Shown here piece after piece: positions 25,050 to 38,600 of a stretch of DNA of 64,000 nucleotides. The position numbers and the translations under genes are program-made. The notes beneath the pieces were generated by a model that was not told where the DNA came from, made no database searches, and worked only from the letters and a program-made list of their open reading frames with translations. This DNA is from Elymus sibiricus (Eukaryota > Streptophyta > Magnoliopsida > Poales > Poaceae): contig CM077673.1 of assembly GCA_039707655.1 (NCBI GenBank), forward strand, positions 7,450,001 through 7,514,000, given 5' to 3'. Position 1 is the stretch's first letter. The number at the start of each line of letters is the position of its first letter.

Positions 25050-28000
25050 TGGCCGAAACGGAAAAAATCTGCGAGTTTTGGCGAGGTCCACGTAACCGCA
25101 CCCCGGGCTTCCCCGAACGTTCGGACGACCACGACTACCAAAAACCAGTGAATAATAGCATAGAAAACTGGTAGGAATGGACCAAATCTGCGAGTTTTGG
25201 CCAGGTCCCCGTATGCGGACCCCGGGGTTCCCCGGACGTTTGGATCGCCCCGGGACCAAAATTAGTGAGTAATAGCAAAAAAAACTAGCCGGGACACACA
25301 AAATCTTCTAGTTTTGGCGAGGTCCCCGTAACCGCACCCCGGGCTTCCCCGAACGTTCGGATGACCACAACTACCGAAAAGCAGTGAATGATAGCATAGA
25401 AATCTGGTCAGAATGGACAAAATCTGCGAGTTTTGGCGAGGTCCCCGTAAGCGGACCCTGGGGTTCCCCGAACATTTGGATCGCCCCGAGACCGAAAATC
25501 AATGAGTAATAGCATACAAAACTGGCCGAAACGGAAAAAATCTGCGAGTTTTGGCGAGGTCCACGTAACCGCACCCCGGGCTTCCCCGAACGTTCGGACG
25601 ACCACGACTACCAAAAACCAGTGAATAATAGCATAGAAAACTGGTAGGAATGGACCAAATCTGCGAGTTTTGGCCAGGTCCCCGTATGCGGACCCCAGGG
25701 TTCCCCGGACGTTTGGATCGCCCCGGGACCAAAATTAGTGAGTAATAGCATAAAAAACTAGCCGGGACACACAAAATCTGCTAGTTTTGGCGAGGTCCCC
25801 GTAACCGCACCCCGGGCTTCCCCGAACGTTCGGATGACCACAACTACCGAAAAACAGTGAATGATAGCATAGAAATCTGGTCAGAATGGACAAAATCTGC
25901 GAGTTTTGGCGAGGTCCCCGTAAGCGGACCCTGGGGTTCCCCGAACATTTGGATCGCCCCGAGACCGAAAATCAATGAGTAATAGCATACAAAACTGGCC
26001 GAAACGGAAAAAATCTGCGAGTTTTGGCGAGGTCCACGTAACCGCACCCCGGGCTTCCCCGAACGTTCGGACGACCACGACTACCAAAAACCAGTGAATA
26101 ATAGCATAGAAAACTGGTAGGAATGGACCAAATCTGCGAGTTTTGGCCAGGTCCCCGTATGCGGACCCCAGGGTTCCCCGGACGTTTGGATCGCCCCGGG
26201 ACCAAAATTAGTGAGTAATAGCATAAAAAACTAGCCGGGACACACAAAATCTGCTAGTTTTGGCGAGGTCCCCGTAACCGCACCCCGGGCTTCCCCGAAC
26301 GTTCGGATGACCACAACTACCGAAAAACAGTGAATGATAGCATAGAAATCTGGTCAGAATGGACAAAATCTGCGAGTTTTGGCGAGGTCCCCGTAAGCGG
26401 ACCCTGGGGTTCCCCGAACATGTGGATCGCCCCGAGACCGAAAATCAATGAGTAATAGCATACAAAACTGGCCGAAACGGAAAAAATCTGCGAGTTTTGG
26501 CGAGGTCCACGTAACCGCACCCCGGGCTTCCCCGAACGTTCGGACGACCACGACTACCAAAAACCAGTGAATAATAGCATAGAAAACTGGTAAAATGGAC
26601 CAAATCTGCGAGTTTTGGCCAGGTCCCCGTATGCGGACCCCAGGGTTCCCCGGACGTTTGGATCGCCCCGGGACCAAAATTAGTGAGTAATAGCATAAAA
26701 AACTAGCCGGGACACAGAAAATCTGCTAGTTTTGGCGAGGTCCCCGTAACCGCACCCCGGGCTTCCCCGAACGTTCGGATGACCACAACTACCGAAAAAC
26801 AGTGAATGATAGCATAGAAATCTGGTCAGAATGGACAAAATCTGCGAGTTTTGGCGAGGTCCCCGTAAGCGGACCCTGGGGTTCCCCGAACATTTGGATC
26901 GCCCCGAGACCGAAAATCAATGAGTAATAGCATACAAAACTGGCCGAAACGGAAAAAATCTGCGAGTTTTGGCGAGGTCCACGTAACCGCACCCCGGGCT
27001 TCCCCGAACGTTCGGACGACCACGACTACCAAAAACCAGTGAATAATAGCATAGAAAACTGGTAGGAATGGACCAAATCTGCGAGTTTTGGCCAGGTCCC
27101 CGTATGCGGACCCCGGGGTTCCCCGGACGTTTGGATCGCCCCGGGACCAAAATTAGTGAGTAATAGCAAAAAAAACTAGCCGGGACACACAAAATCTTCT
27201 AGTTTTGGCGAGGTCCCCGTAACCGCACCCCGGGCTTCCCCGAACGTTCGGATGACCACAACTACCGAAAAGCAGTGAATGATAGCATAGAAATCTGGTC
27301 AGAATGGACAAAATCTGCGAGTTTTGGCGAGGTCCCCGTAAGCGGACCCTGGGGTTCCCCGAACATTTGGATCGCCCCGAGACCGAAAATCAATGAGTAA
27401 TAGCATACAAAACTGGCCGAAACGGAAAAAATCTGCGAGTTTTGGCGAGGTCCACGTAACCGCACCCCGGGCTTCCCCGAACGTTCGGACGACCACGACT
27501 ACCAAAAACCAGTGAATAATAGCATAGAAAACTGGTAGGAATGGACCAAATCTGCGAGTTTTGGCCAGGTCCCCGTATGCGGACCCCGGGGTTCCCCGGA
27601 CGTTTGGATCGCCCCGGGACCAAAATTAGTGAGTAATAGCATAAAAAACTAGCCGGGACACACAAAATCTTCTAGTTTTGGCGAGGTCCCCGTAACCGCA
27701 CCCCGGGCTTCCCCGAACGTTCGGATGACCACAACTACCGAAAAGCAGTGAATGATAGCATAGAAATCTGGTCAGAATGGACAAAATCTGCGAGTTTTGG
27801 CGAGGTCCCCGTAAGCGGACCCTGGGGTTCCCCGAACATTTGGATCGCCCCGAGACCGAAAATCAATGAGTAATAGCATACAAAACTGGCCGAAACGGAA
27901 AAAATCTGCGAGTTTTGGCGAGGTCCACGTAACCGCACCCCGGGCTTCCCCGAACGTTCGGACGACCACGACTACCAAAAACCAGTGAATAATAGCATAG

Positions 28001-31000
28001 AAAACTGGTAGGAATGGACCAAATCTGCGAGTTTTGGCCAGGTCCCCGTATGCGGACCCCAGGGTTCCCCGGACGTTTGGATCGCCCCGGGACCAAAATT
28101 AGTGAGTAATAGCATAAAAAACTAGCCGGGACACACAAAATCTGCTAGTTTTGGCGAGGTCCCCGTAACCGCACCCCGGGCTTCCCCGAACGTTCGGATG
28201 ACCACAACTACCGAAAAACAGTGAATGATAGCATAGAAATCTGGTCAGAATGGACAAAATCTGCGAGTTTTGGCGAGGTCCCCGTAAGCGGACCCTGGGG
28301 TTCCCCGAACATGTGGATCGCCCCGAGACCGAAAATCAATGAGTAATAGCATACAAAACTGGCCGAAACGGAAAAAATCTGCGAGTTTTGGCGAGGTCCA
28401 CGTAACCGCACCCCGGGCTTCCCCGAACGTTCGGACGACCACGACTACCAAAAACCAGTGAATAATAGCATAGAAAACTGGTAAAATGGACCAAATCTGC
28501 GAGTTTTGGCCAGGTCCCCGTATGCGGACCCCAGGGTTCCCCGGACGTTTGGATCGCCCCGGGACCAAAATTAGTGAGTAATAGCATAAAAAACTAGCCG
28601 GGACACACAAAATCTGCTAGTTTTGGCGAGGTCCCCGTAACCGCACCCCGGGCTTCCCCGAACGTTCGGATGACCACAACTACCGAAAAACAGTGAATGA
28701 TAGCATAGAAATCTGGTCAGAATGGACAAAATCTGCGAGTTTTGGCGAGGTCCCCGTAAGCGGACCCTGGGGTTCCCCGAACATTTGGATCGCCCCGAGA
28801 CCGAAAATCAATGAGTAATAGCATACAAAACTGGCCGAAACGGAAAAAATCTGCGAGTTTTGGCGAGGTCCACGTAACCGCACCCCGGGCTTCCCCGAAC
28901 GTTCGGACGACCACGACTACCAAAAACCAGTGAATAATAGCATAGAAAACTGGTAGGAATGGACCAAATCTGCGAGTTTTGGCCAGGTCCCCGTATGCGG
29001 ACCCCAGGGTTCCCCGGACGTTTGGATCGCCCCGGGACCAAAATTAGTGAGTAATAGCATAAAAAACTAGCCGGGACACACAAAATCTGCTAGTTTTGGC
29101 GAGGTCCCCGTAACCGCACCCCGGGCTTCCCCGAACGTTCGGATGACCACAACTACCGAAAAACAGTGAATGATAGCATAGAAATCTGGTCAGAATGGAC
29201 AAAATCTGCGAGTTTTGGCGAGGTCCCCGTAAGCGGACCCTGGGGTTCCCCGAACATGTGGATCGCCCCGAGACCGAAAATCAATGAGTAATAGCATACA
29301 AAACTGGCCGAAACGGAAAAAATCTGCGAGTTTTGGCGAGGTCCACGTAACCGCACCCCGGGCTTCCCCGAACGTTCGGACGACCACGACTACCAAAAAC
29401 CAGTGAATAATAGCATAGAAAACTGGTAAAATGGACCAAATCTGCGAGTTTTGGCCAGGTCCCCGTATGCGGACCCCAGGGTTCCCCGGACGTTTGGATC
29501 GCCCCGGGACCAAAATTAGTGAGTAATAGCATAAAAAACTAGCCGGGACACACAAAATCTGCTAGTTTTGGCGAGGTCCCCGTAACCGCACCCCGGGCTT
29601 CCCCGAACGTTCGGATGACCACAACTACCGAAAAACAGTGAATGATAGCATAGAAATCTGGTCAGAATGGACAAAATCTGCGAGTTTTGGCGAGGTCCCC
29701 GTAAGCGGACCCTGGGGTTCCCCGAACATTTGGATCGCCCCGAGACCGAAAATCAATGAGTAATAGCATACAAAACTGGCCGAAACGGAAAAAATCTGCG
29801 AGTTTTGGCGAGGTCCACGTAACCGCACCCCGGGCTTCCCCGAACGTTCGGACGACCACGACTACCAAAAACCAGTGAATAATAGCATAGAAAACTGGTA
29901 GGAATGGACCAAATCTGCGAGTTTTGGCCAGGTCCCCGTATGCGGACCCCGGGGTTCCCCGGACGTTTGGATCGCCCCGGGACCAAAATTAGTGAGTAAT
30001 AGCAAAAAAAACTAGCCGGGACACACAAAATCTTCTAGTTTTGGCGAGGTCCCCGTAACCGCACCCCGGGCTTCCCCGAACGTTCGGATGACCACAACTA
30101 CCGAAAAGCAGTGAATGATAGCATAGAAATCTGGTCAGAATGGACAAAATCTGCGAGTTTTGGCGAGGTCCCCGTAAGCGGACCCTGGGGTTCCCCGAAC
30201 ATTTGGATCGCCCCGAGACCGAAAATCAATGAGTAATAGCATACAAAACTGGCCGAAACGGAAAAAATCTGCGAGTTTTGGCGAGGTCCACGTAACCGCA
30301 CCCCGGGCTTCCCCGAACGTTCGGACGACCACGACTACCAAAAACCAGTGAATAATAGCATAGAAAACTGGTAGGAATGGACCAAATCTACGAGTTTTGG
30401 CCAGGTCCCCGTATGCGGACCCCAGGGTTCCCCGGACGTTTGGATCGCCCCGGGACCAAAATTAGTGAGTAATAGCAGAAAAAACTAGCCGGGACACACA
30501 AAATCTGCTAGTTTTGGCGAGGTCCCCGTAACCGCACCCCGGGCTTCCCCGAACGTTCGGATGACCACAACTACCGAAAAACAGTGAATGATAGCATAGA
30601 AATCTGGTCAGAATGGACAAAATCTGCGAGTTTTGGCGAGGTCCCCGTAAGCGGACCCTGGGGTTCCCCGAACATGTGGATCGCCCCGAGACCGAAAATC
30701 AATGAGTAATAGCATACAAAACTGGCCGAAACGGAAAAAATCTGCGAGTTTTGGCGAGGTCCACGTAACCGCACCCCGGGCTTCCCCGAACGTTCGGACG
30801 ACCACGACTACCAAAAACCAGTGAATAATAGCATAGAAAACTGGTAGGAATGGACCAAATCTGCGAGTTTTGGCCAGGTCCCCGTATGCGGACCCCGGGG
30901 TTCCCCGGACGTTTGGATCGCCCCGGGACCAAAATTAGTGAGTAATAGCAAAAAAAACTAGCCGGGACACACAAAATCTGCTAGTTTTGGCGAGGTCCCC

Positions 31001-32613
31001 GTAACCGCACCCCGGGCTTCCCCGAACGTTCGGATGACCACAACTACCGAAAAGCAGTGAATGATAGCATAGAAATCTGGTCAGAATGGACAAAATCTGC
31101 GAGTTTTGGCGAGGTCCCCGTAAGCGGACCCTGGGGTTCCCCGAACATTTGGATCGCCCCGAGACCGAAAATCAATGAGTAATAGCATACAAAACTGGCC
31201 GAAACGGAAAAAATCTGCGAGTTTTGGCGAGGTCCACGTAACCGCACCCCGGGCTTCCCCGAACGTTCGGACGACCACGACTACCAAAAACCAGTGAATA
31301 ATAGCATAGAAAACTGGTAGGAATGGACCAAATCTGCGAGTTTTGGCCAGGTCCCCGTATGCGGACCCCAGGGTTCCCCGGACGTTTGGATCGCCCCGGG
31401 ACCAAAATTAGTGAGTAATAGCATAAAAAACTAGCCGGGACACACAAAATCTGCTAGTTTTGGCGAGGTCCCCGTAACCGCACCCCGGGCTTCCCCGAAC
31501 GTTCGGATGACCACAACTACCGAAAAACAGTGAATGATAGCATAGAAATCTGGTCAGAATGGACAAAATCTGCGAGTTTTGGCGAGGTCCCCGTAAGCGG
31601 ACCCTGGGGTTCCCCGAACATGTGGATCGCCCCGAGACCGAAAATCAATGAGTAATAGCATACAAAACTGGCCGAAACGGAAAAAATCTGCGAGTTTTGG
31701 CGAGGTCCACGTAACCGCACCCCGGGCTTCCCCGAACGTTCGGACGACCACGACTACCAAAAACCAGTGAATAATAGCATAGAAAACTGGTAAAATGGAC
31801 CAAATCTGCGAGTTTTGGCCAGGTCCCCGTATGCGGACCCCAGGGTTCCCCGGACGTTTGGATCGCCCCGGGACCAAAATTAGTGAGTAATAGCATAAAA
31901 AACTAGCCGGGACACACAAAATCTGCTAGTTTTGGCGAGGTCCCCGTAACCGCACCCCGGGCTTCCCCGAACGTTCGGATGACCACAACTACCAAAAAAC
32001 AGTGAATGATAGCATAGAAATCTGGTCAGAATGGACAAAATCTGCGAGTTTTGGCGAGGTCCCCGTAAGCGGACCCTGGGGTTCCCCGAACATTTGGATC
32101 GCCCCGAGACCGAAAATCAATGAGTAATAGCATACAAAACTGGCCGAAACGGAAAAAATCTGCGAGTTTTGGCGAGGTCCACGTAACCGCACCCCGGGCT
32201 TCCCCGAACGTTCGGACGACCACGACTACCAAAAACCAGTGAATAATAGCATAGAAAACTGGTAGGAATGGACCAAATCTGCGAGTTTTGGCCAGGTCCC
32301 CGTATGCGGACCCCAGGGTTCCCCGGACGTTTGGATCGCCCCGGGACCAAAATTAGTGAGTAATAGCAAAAAAAACTAGCCGGGACACACAAAATCTGCT
32401 AGTTTTGGCGAGGTCCCCGTAACCGCACCCCGGGCTTCCCCGAACGTTCGGATGACCACAACTACCGAAAAGCAGTGAATGATAGCATAGAAATCTGGTC
32501 AGAATGGACAAAATCTGCGAGTTTTGGCGAGGTCCCCGTAAGCGGACCCTGGGGTTCCCCGAACATTTGGATCGCCCCGAGACCGAAAATCAATGAGTAA
32601 TAGCATACAAAAC
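25050..32613. repeat. HOR units 54-69, mixed haplotype order
   Basis: Unit starts: 25050, 25523, 25996, 26469, 26941, 27414, 27887, 28360, 28832, 29305, 29777, 30250, 30723, 31196, 31669, 32141. The order is mostly (A)(A)-H-D without a fixed period. Local variants are gacacagaaaatc near 26717, ctacgag at 30390, agcagaaaaaact at 30478, and accaaaaaacag at 31994. The last recurs 1418 bp on at 33412, marking a 3-unit duplication of units 68 to 71. Confidence 0.83.
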
Positions 32614-35600
32614 TGGCCGAAACGGAAAAAATCTGCGAGTTTTGGCGAGGTCCACGTAACCGCACCCCGGGCTTCCCCGAACGTTCGGACGACCACGACT
32701 ACCAAAAACCAGTGAATAATAGCATAGAAAACTGGTAGGAATGGACCAAATCTGCGAGTTTTGGCCAGGTCCCCGTATGCGGACCCCAGGGTTCCCCGGA
32801 CGTTTGGATCGCCCCGGGACCAAAATTAGTGAGTAATAGCATAAAAAACTAGCCGGGACACACAAAATCTGCTAGTTTTGGCGAGGTCCCCGTAACCGCA
32901 CCCCGGGCTTCCCCGAACGTTCGGATGACCACAACTACCGAAAAACAGTGAATGATAGCATAGAAATCTGGTCAGAATGGACAAAATCTGCGAGTTTTGG
33001 CGAGGTCCCCGTAAGCGGACCCTGGGGTTCCCCGAACATGTGGATCGCCCCGAGACCGAAAATCAATGAGTAATAGCATACAAAACTGGCCGAAACGGAA
33101 AAAATCTGCGAGTTTTGGCGAGGTCCACGTAACCGCACCCCGGGCTTCCCCGAACGTTCGGACGACCACGACTACCAAAAACCAGTGAATAATAGCATAG
33201 AAAACTGGTAAAATGGACCAAATCTGCGAGTTTTGGCCAGGTCCCCGTATGCGGACCCCAGGGTTCCCCGGACGTTTGGATCGCCCCGGGACCAAAATTA
33301 GTGAGTAATAGCATAAAAAACTAGCCGGGACACACAAAATCTGCTAGTTTTGGCGAGGTCCCCGTAACCGCACCCCGGGCTTCCCCGAACGTTCGGATGA
33401 CCACAACTACCAAAAAACAGTGAATGATAGCATAGAAATCTGGTCAGAATGGACAAAATCTGCGAGTTTTGGCGAGGTCCCCGTAAGCGGACCCTGGGGT
33501 TCCCCGAACATTTGGATCGCCCCGAGACCGAAAATCAATGAGTAATAGCATACAAAACTGGCCGAAACGGAAAAAATCTGCGAGTTTTGGCGAGGTCCAC
33601 GTAACCGCACCCCGGGCTTCCCCGAACGTTCGGACGACCACGACTACCAAAAACCAGTGAATAATAGCATAGAAAACTGGTAGGAATGGACCAAATCTGC
33701 GAGTTTTGGCCAGGTCCCCGTATGCGGACCCCAGGGTTCCCCGGACGTTTGGATCGCCCCGGGACCAAAATTAGTGAGTAATAGCATAAAAAACTAGCCG
33801 GGACACACAAAATCTGCTAGTTTTGGCGAGGTCCCCGTAACCGCACCCCGGGCTTCCCCGAACGTTCGGATGACCACAACTACCGAAAAACAGTGAATGA
33901 TAGCATAGAAATCTGGTCAGAATGGACAAAATCTGCGAGTTTTGGCGAGGTCCCCGTAAGCGGACCCTGGGGTTCCCCGAACATGTGGATCGCCCCGAGA
34001 CCGAAAATCAATGAGTAATAGCATACAAAACTGGCCGAAACGGAAAAAATCTGCGAGTTTTGGCGAGGTCCACGTAACCGCACCCCGGGCTTCCCCGAAC
34101 GTTCGGACGACCACGACTACCAAAAACCAGTGAATAATAGCATAGAAAACTGGTAAAATGGACCAAATCTGCGAGTTTTGGCCAGGTCCCCGTATGCGGA
34201 CCCCAGGGTTCCCCGGACGTTTGGATCGCCCCGGGACCAAAATTAGTGAGTAATAGCATAAAAAACTAGCCGGGACACACAAAATCTGCTAGTTTTGGCG
34301 AGGTCCCCGTAACCGCACCCCGGGCTTCCCCGAACGTTCGGATGACCACAACTACCGAAAAACAGTGAATGATAGCATAGAAATCTGGTCAGAATGGACA
34401 AAATCTGCGAGTTTTGGCGAGGTCCCCGTAAGCGGACCCTGGGGTTCCCCGAACATTTGGATCGCCCCGAGACCGAAAATCAATGAGTAATAGCATACAA
34501 AACTGGCCGAAACGGAAAAAATCTGCGAGTTTTGGCGAGGTCCACGTAACCGCACCCCGGGCTTCCCCGAACGTTCGGACGACCACGACTACCAAAAACC
34601 AGTGAATAATAGCATAGAAAACTGGTAGGAATGGACCAAATCTGCGAGTTTTGGCCAGGTCCCCGTATGCGGACCCCAGGGTTCCCCGGACGTTTGGATC
34701 GCCCCGGGACCAAAATTAGTGAGTAATAGCATAAAAAACTAGCCGGGACACACAAAATCTGCTAGTTTTGGCGAGGTCCCCGTAACCGCACCCCGGGCTT
34801 CCCCGAACGTTCGGATGACCACAACTACCGAAAAACAGTGAATGATAGCATAGAAATCTGGTCAGAATGGACAAAATCTGCGAGTTTTGGCGAGGTCCCC
34901 GTAAGCGGACCCTGGGGTTCCCCGAACATGTGGATCGCCCCGAGACCGAAAATCAATGAGTAATAGCATACAAAACTGGCCGAAACGGAAAAAATCTGCG
35001 AGTTTTGGCGAGGTCCACGTAACCGCACCCCGGGCTTCCCCGAACGTTCGGACGACCACGACTACCAAAAACCAGTGAATAATAGCATAGAAAACTGGTA
35101 AAATGGACCAAATCTGCGAGTTTTGGCCAGGTCCCCGTATGCGGACCCCAGGGTTCCCCGGACGTTTGGATCGCCCCGGGACCAAAATTAGTGAGTAATA
35201 GCATAAAAAACTAGCCGGGACACACAAAATCTGCTAGTTTTGGCGAGGTCCCCGTAACCGCACCCCGGGCTTCCCCGAACGTTCGGATGACCACAACTAC
35301 CGAAAAACAGTGAATGATAGCATAGAAATCTGGTCAGAATGGACAAAATCTGCGAGTTTTGGCGAGGTCCCCGTAAGCGGACCCTGGGGTTCCCCGAACA
35401 TTTGGATCGCCCCGAGACCGAAAATCAATGAGTAATAGCATACAAAACTGGCCGAAACGGAAAAAATCTGCGAGTTTTGGCGAGGTCCACGTAACCGCAC
35501 CCCGGGCTTCCCCGAACGTTCGGACGACCACGACTACCAAAAACCAGTGAATAATAGCATAGAAAACTGGTAGGAATGGACCAAATCTGCGAGTTTTGGC

Positions 35601-38600
35601 CAGGTCCCCGTATGCGGACCCCAGGGTTCCCCGGACGTTTGGATCGCCCCGGGACCAAAATTAGTGAGTAATAGCATAAAAAACTAGCCGGGACACACAA
35701 AATCTGCTAGTTTTGGCGAGGTCCCCGTAACCGCACCCCGGGCTTCCCCGAACGTTCGGATGACCACAACTACCGAAAAACAGTGAATGATAGCATAGAA
35801 ATCTGGTCAGAATGGACAAAATCTGCGAGTTTTGGCGAGGTCCCCGTAAGCGGACCCTGGGGTTCCCCGAACATGTGGATCGCCCCGAGACCGAAAATCA
35901 ATGAGTAATAGCATACAAAACTGGCCGAAACGGAAAAAATCTGCGAGTTTTGGCGAGGTCCACGTAACCGCACCCCGGGCTTCCCCGAACGTTCGGACGA
36001 CCACGACTACCAAAAACCAGTGAATAATAGCATAGAAAACTGGTAAAATGGACCAAATCTGCGAGTTTTGGCCAGGTCCCCGTATGCGGACCCCAGGGTT
36101 CCCCGGACGTTTGGATCGCCCCGGGACCAAAATTAGTGAGTAATAGCATAAAAAACTAGCCGGGACACACAAAATCTGCTAGTTTTGGCGAGGTCCCCGT
36201 AACCGCACCCCGGGCTTCCCCGAACGTTCGGATGACCACAACTACCGAAAAACAGTGAATGATAGCATAGAAATCTGGTCAGAATGGACAAAATCTGCGA
36301 GTTTTGGCGAGGTCCCCGTAAGCGGACCCTGGGGTTCCCCGAACATGTGGATCGCCCCGAGACCGAAAATCAATGAGTAATAGCATACAAAACTGGCCGA
36401 AACGGAAAAAATCTGCGAGTTTTGGCGAGGTCCACGTAACCGCACCCCGGGCTTCCCCGAACGTTCGGACGACCACGACTACCAAAAACCAGTGAATAAT
36501 AGCATAGAAAACTGGTAAAATGGACCAAATCTGCGAGTTTTGGCCAGGTCCCCGTATGCGGACCCCAGGGTTCCCCGGACGTTTGGATCGCCCCGGGACC
36601 AAAATTAGTGAGTAATAGCATAAAAAACTAGCCGGGACACACAAAATCTGCTAGTTTTGGCGAGGTCCCCGTAACCGCACCCCGGGCTTCCCCGAACGTT
36701 CGGATGACCACAACTACCGAAAAACAGTGAATGATAGCATAGAAATCTGGTCAGAATGGACAAAATCTGCGAGTTTTGGCGAGGTCCCCGTAAGCGGACC
36801 CTGGGGTTCCCCGAACATTTGGATCGCCCCGAGACCGAAAATCAATGAGTAATAGCATACAAAACTGGCCGAAACGGAAAAAATCTGCGAGTTTTGGCGA
36901 GGTCCACGTAACCACACCCCGGGCTTCCCCGAACGTTCGGACGACCACGACTACCAAAAACCAGTGAATAATAGCATAGAAAACTGGTAGGAATGGACCA
37001 AATCTGCGAGTTTTGGCCAGGTCCCCGTATGCGGACCCCAGGGTTCCCCGGACGTTTGGATCGCCCCGGGACCAAAATTAGTGAGTAATAGCATAAAAAA
37101 CTAGCCGGGACACACAAAATCTGCTAGTTTTGGCGAGGTCCCCGTAACCGCACCCCGGGCTTCCCCGAACGTTCGGATGACCACAACTACCGAAAAACAG
37201 TGAATGATAGCATAGAAATCTGGTCAGAATGGACAAAATCTGCGAGTTTTGGCGAGGTCCCCGTAAGCGGACCCTGGGGTTCCCCGAACATGTGGATCGC
37301 CCCGAGACCGAAAATCAATGAGTAATAGCATACAAAACTGGCCGAAACGGAAAAAATCTGCGAGTTTTGGCGAGGTCCACGTAACCGCACCCCGGGCTTC
37401 CCCGAACGTTCGGACGACCACGACTACCAAAAACCAGTGAATAATAGCATAGAAAACTGGTAAAATGGACCAAATCTGCGAGTTTTGGCCAGGTCCCCGT
37501 ATGCGGACCCCAGGGTTCCCCGGACGTTTGGATCGCCCCGGGACCAAAATTAGTGAGTAATAGCATAAAAAACTAGCCGGGACACACAAAATCTGCTAGT
37601 TTTGGCGAGGTCCCCGTAACCGCACCCCGGGCTTCCCCGAACGTTCGGATGACCACAACTACCGAAAAACAGTGAATGATAGCATAGAAATCTGGTCAGA
37701 ATGGACAAAATCTGCGAGTTTTGGCGAGGTCCCCGTAAGCGGACCCTGGGGTTCCCCGAACATTTGGATCGCCCCGAGACCGAAAATCAATGAGTAATAG
37801 CATACAAAACTGGCCGAAACGGAAAAAATCTGCGAGTTTTGGCGAGGTCCACGTAACCGCACCCCGGGCTTCCCCGAACGTTCGGACGACCACGACTACC
37901 AAAAACCAGTGAATAATAGCATAGAAAACTGGTAGGAATGGACCAAATCTGCGAGTTTTGGCCAGGTCCCCGTATGCGGACCCCAGGGTTCCCCGGACGT
38001 TTGGATCGCCCCGGGACCAAAATTAGTGAGTAATAGCATAAAAAACTAGCCGGGACACACAAAATCTGCTAGTTTTGGCGAGGTCCCCGTAACCGCACCC
38101 CGGGCTTCCCCGAACGTTCGGATGACCACAACTACCGAAAAACAGTGAATGATAGCATAGAAATCTGGTCAGAATGGACAAAATCTGCGAGTTTTGGCGA
38201 GGTCCCCGTAAGCGGACCCTGGGGTTCCCCGAACATGTGGATCGCCCCGAGACCGAAAATCAATGAGTAATAGCATACAAAACTGGCCGAAACGGAAAAA
38301 ATCTGCGAGTTTTGGCGAGGTCCACGTAACCGCACCCCGGGCTTCCCCGAACGTTCGGACGACCACGACTACCAAAAACCAGTGAATAATAGCATAGAAA
38401 ACTGGTAAAATGGACCAAATCTGCGAGTTTTGGCCAGGTCCCCGTATGCGGACCCCAGGGTTCCCCGGACGTTTGGATCGCCCCGGGACCAAAATTAGTG
38501 AGTAATAGCATAAAAAACTAGCCGGGACACACAAAATCTGCTAGTTTTGGCGAGGTCCCCGTAACCGCACCCCGGGCTTCCCCGAACGTTCGGATGACCA

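Noticed and set aside
30390..30390. Apparent loss of a recurring open frame near 30.2-30.45 kb
   Set aside because: It is one g-to-a change in M2 (ctacgag) that creates a stop codon in a frame that is not a gene.
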